A DNA stretch of 64,000 nucleotides from Rhodovibrio salinarum DSM 9154 (GTDB taxonomy: Bacteria; Pseudomonadota; Alphaproteobacteria; Kiloniellales; Rhodovibrionaceae): the NCBI RefSeq assembly GCF_000515255.1, contig NZ_KI911559.1, positions 1,816,824-1,880,823 on the forward strand, in the 5' to 3' direction. Below, in pieces: positions 62,737 to 64,000 of the stretch (positions are counted from its first letter, which is position 1; every line of letters begins with the position of its first letter). A program made the translations under genes and the position numbers. The notes under the pieces were generated by a model that saw only the letters and a program-made list of their open reading frames with translations, was not told the origin of the DNA and did no database searches.

Positions 62737-63354
62737 ATGCCCAAGCTCGGGATGGAGCCGGTGCGTCGGCACCAGATGATCGAGGCCACGATTCGCGCGA
62801 TCCACGAGGTTGGCTTTCCGAATACCTCGCTCGCGCAGGTCGCTCGGCGTGCCGGCGTCAGCCAGGGGCTCGTCGCACATTACTTCCGCGATAAGGCCGG
62901 CCTGCTGGAGGCCACGATGCGCCACATTGCCGCCGAGCTGAAGGCGGATGTCGTGCGCTACCGCCGCGGCCTGACCGATCCGCTGGCGCGCCTAGATGCG
63001 GTTCTGGAGGCCAACTTCTCCCCGCGCTCCTTCGCGCCGGAAAGCCTCAGTGCCTGGGTCGCCTTCTGGGGGCAGACCCACCGAAACCCGCAACTCGGCC
63101 GCATCCAGCGCGTCTTGCGGGTGCGGCTGAAAAGCAACCTGGCCTACGACCTGCGTCAGCTTCTGCCGGATGCGGAAGCCCGGCGCATCGCTCTGGGCCT
63201 GTCGATCTTCGTCGACGGTCTGAGCCTGCGCACGGCGATGGGCGAGCGCGCCCTCGACCGGGAAACCGCGCGGGCTCTCGCCTTCGACTATCTGGACACG
63301 GAACTCGCCAAGAACGGCGTCAAACGGGAGCCCAGCCATGCAGCGCAAGGATGA
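62737..63354 (+). CDS. betI: Choline-responsive transcriptional repressor BetI
   Basis: A 205-residue TetR-family repressor of betaine synthesis genes; choline relieves repression. The HTH region [20 protein letters not shown] then [20 protein letters not shown] is characteristic of BetI, as is [35 protein letters not shown] lies upstream of the ATG. Its 3' end overlaps betB by 17 bases, so the two are cotranscribed. The upstream perfect palindrome agrees with the known BetI box. Confidence 0.95.
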   Translation: MPKLGMEPVRRHQMIEATIRAIHEVGFPNTSLAQVARRAGVSQGLVAHYFRDKAGLLEATMRHIAAELKADVVRYRRGLTDPLARLDAVLEANFSPRSFAPESLSAWVAFWGQTHRNPQLGRIQRVLRVRLKSNLAYDLRQLLPDAEARRIALGLSIFVDGLSLRTAMGERALDRETARALAFDYLDTELAKNGVKREPSHAAQG

Positions 63355-64000
63355 TCTGAAGCTCTACATCGGCGGCGGCTACGTTGCCGCGCAGAGCGGG
63401 CAGACGTTCGAGACCGTCGACCCCGCGCACAACGCGCCGATCTGCAACGTGCACCTGGCCGGCAAGGCCGACGTCGACGCCGCCGTCGGCTCGGCGCGTC
63501 AGGGCTTTGAGGTCTGGTCGCGGATGACCGGCGCGGCACGCGGTCGGGTGCTGCAGAAGGCGGCCGACCTGCTGCGCGCGCACCGCGACGAGCTGGCCCG
63601 GCTGGAGACGCTGGACGCCGGCAAGCCGCTGTCGGAAACGCCGGAGGCGGACGTCGATTCCGGCGCGGATTGCCTGGAGTACTTCGCCGGTCTCGCCAGC
63701 AAGCTGGGCGGCGAGTATCAGGAGGTCGACGACGCCTTCTTCTATACCCGGCGCGAGCCGCTCGGCGTGTGCGCCGGCATCGGGGCCTGGAACTATCCGC
63801 TGCAGATCATCTGCTGGAAGGCCGCCCCCGCGCTCGCGGCCGGCAACGCGATGGTGTTCAAGCCGGCCGAACTCACCCCGCTGTCCGCCCCGCGCATGGC
63901 CGAGCTGATGACCGAGGCCGGCCTGCCGGATGGTGTGCTGAACGTGGTGCAGGGCTTCGCGGAAACCGGCCAGGCGCTGGTCAATCATCCGGGCGTGGCC
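63338..64000 (+). CDS. betB: Betaine aldehyde dehydrogenase, 3' end outside window
   Basis: Oxidises betaine aldehyde to glycine betaine, the osmoprotectant. The first 221 residues are present; the gene runs off the right edge before the catalytic Glu and Cys. [60 protein letters not shown] and [20 protein letters not shown] match BetB. The ATG at 63338 has GGGAG upstream and overlaps the end of betI. No choline dehydrogenase (betA) is in view; it may lie beyond the window. Confidence 0.93.
   Translation, partial: MQRKDDLKLYIGGGYVAAQSGQTFETVDPAHNAPICNVHLAGKADVDAAVGSARQGFEVWSRMTGAARGRVLQKAADLLRAHRDELARLETLDAGKPLSETPEADVDSGADCLEYFAGLASKLGGEYQEVDDAFFYTRREPLGVCAGIGAWNYPLQIICWKAAPALAAGNAMVFKPAELTPLSAPRMAELMTEAGLPDGVLNVVQGFAETGQALVNHPGVA

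Noticed and set aside
1-64000. rRNA, tRNA, CRISPR, prophage, IS elements
   Set aside because: I looked for clover-leaf ends, repeated spacers, transposase and phage gene text in both directions and saw none. A dedicated search could still find small RNAs.

Overview
The window is a GC-rich, tightly packed chromosomal segment from an alphaproteobacterium, most likely a Rhodospirillales-type organism. Supporting markers are a cpoB-tilS-ftsH string, a GapR nucleoid protein, a ChpT phosphotransferase of the CtrA pathway and a COQ10-type quinone-binding protein. Choline uptake and a BetI-controlled betaine aldehyde dehydrogenase at the right edge point to osmoadaptation, possibly a halophile; the genus cannot be fixed from sequence reading alone. 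I see no rRNA, tRNA, CRISPR array, phage or insertion sequence.

Layout. 1-5 kb: cell envelope and housekeeping (cpoB, tilS, ftsH, gapR). 5-7.6 kb, minus strand: a cyanide-insensitive-type bd quinol oxidase (cydA, cydB, DUF2474 peptide). 7.6-8.2 kb: an AT-rich island. 8.2-11.7 kb: an HlyD-type protein plus a BcsA-like glycosyltransferase with a PilZ domain, resembling a c-di-GMP-controlled glucan synthase. 11.7-15.4 kb, minus strand: a FabD-like protein lacking its catalytic serine, then a FecR protein with a CHASE2-cyclase. 15.7-23.3 kb: an ABC exporter followed by an RND adaptor and pump. 23.4-26.1 kb, minus strand: a HexR-like regulator, a 26-codon bridging ORF, 2-keto-3-deoxygluconate kinase and KDPG aldolase, with a HexR-like operator upstream. 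26.7-34.2 kb: two very small genes, gabD, gor, a class II DAHP synthase, a nicotinate phosphoribosyltransferase-like gene and a DUF2189 membrane protein. 34.3-37.1 kb: an SDR and an orphan CHASE histidine kinase.

The centrepiece, 37.1-47.1 kb, is an extended membrane-bound formate dehydrogenase locus: DUF3305, DUF3306, TorD chaperone, a small Tat-signal protein, the cysteine-type molybdenum subunit FdhA, iron-sulfur FdhB, a small lipoprotein, cytochrome b FdhC, a secreted 126-residue protein, a seven-bladed WD40 propeller fused to a cytochrome c, and a 42-residue hydrophobic peptide. A second, cytoplasmic NAD-dependent formate dehydrogenase (fdsA with a fused fdsG-fdsB) lies at 49.6-54.1 kb. 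Between the two are a COQ10-like protein, a UbiA-family prenyltransferase and a ceramidase-like membrane protein. The two enzymes would let formate electrons enter either the periplasmic/quinone side or the NADH pool.

54-64 kb: a DUF3553 protein, chpT, a diheme cytochrome c, an iron-binding periplasmic protein behind a Fur-like box, a TetR repressor with a perfect operator, a TTC38-like TPR protein, an ankyrin-like protein of unknown role, an orphan choline-binding protein, betI with a 26-bp perfect palindrome upstream, and betB running off the window.

The best candidates for new biology are the WD40-cytochrome c and tiny proteins tied to formate dehydrogenase, the FabD pseudoenzyme, the 26-codon ORF wedged between hexR and kdgK, and the PilZ-containing glucan synthase pair. 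Each is an inference from sequence and context.
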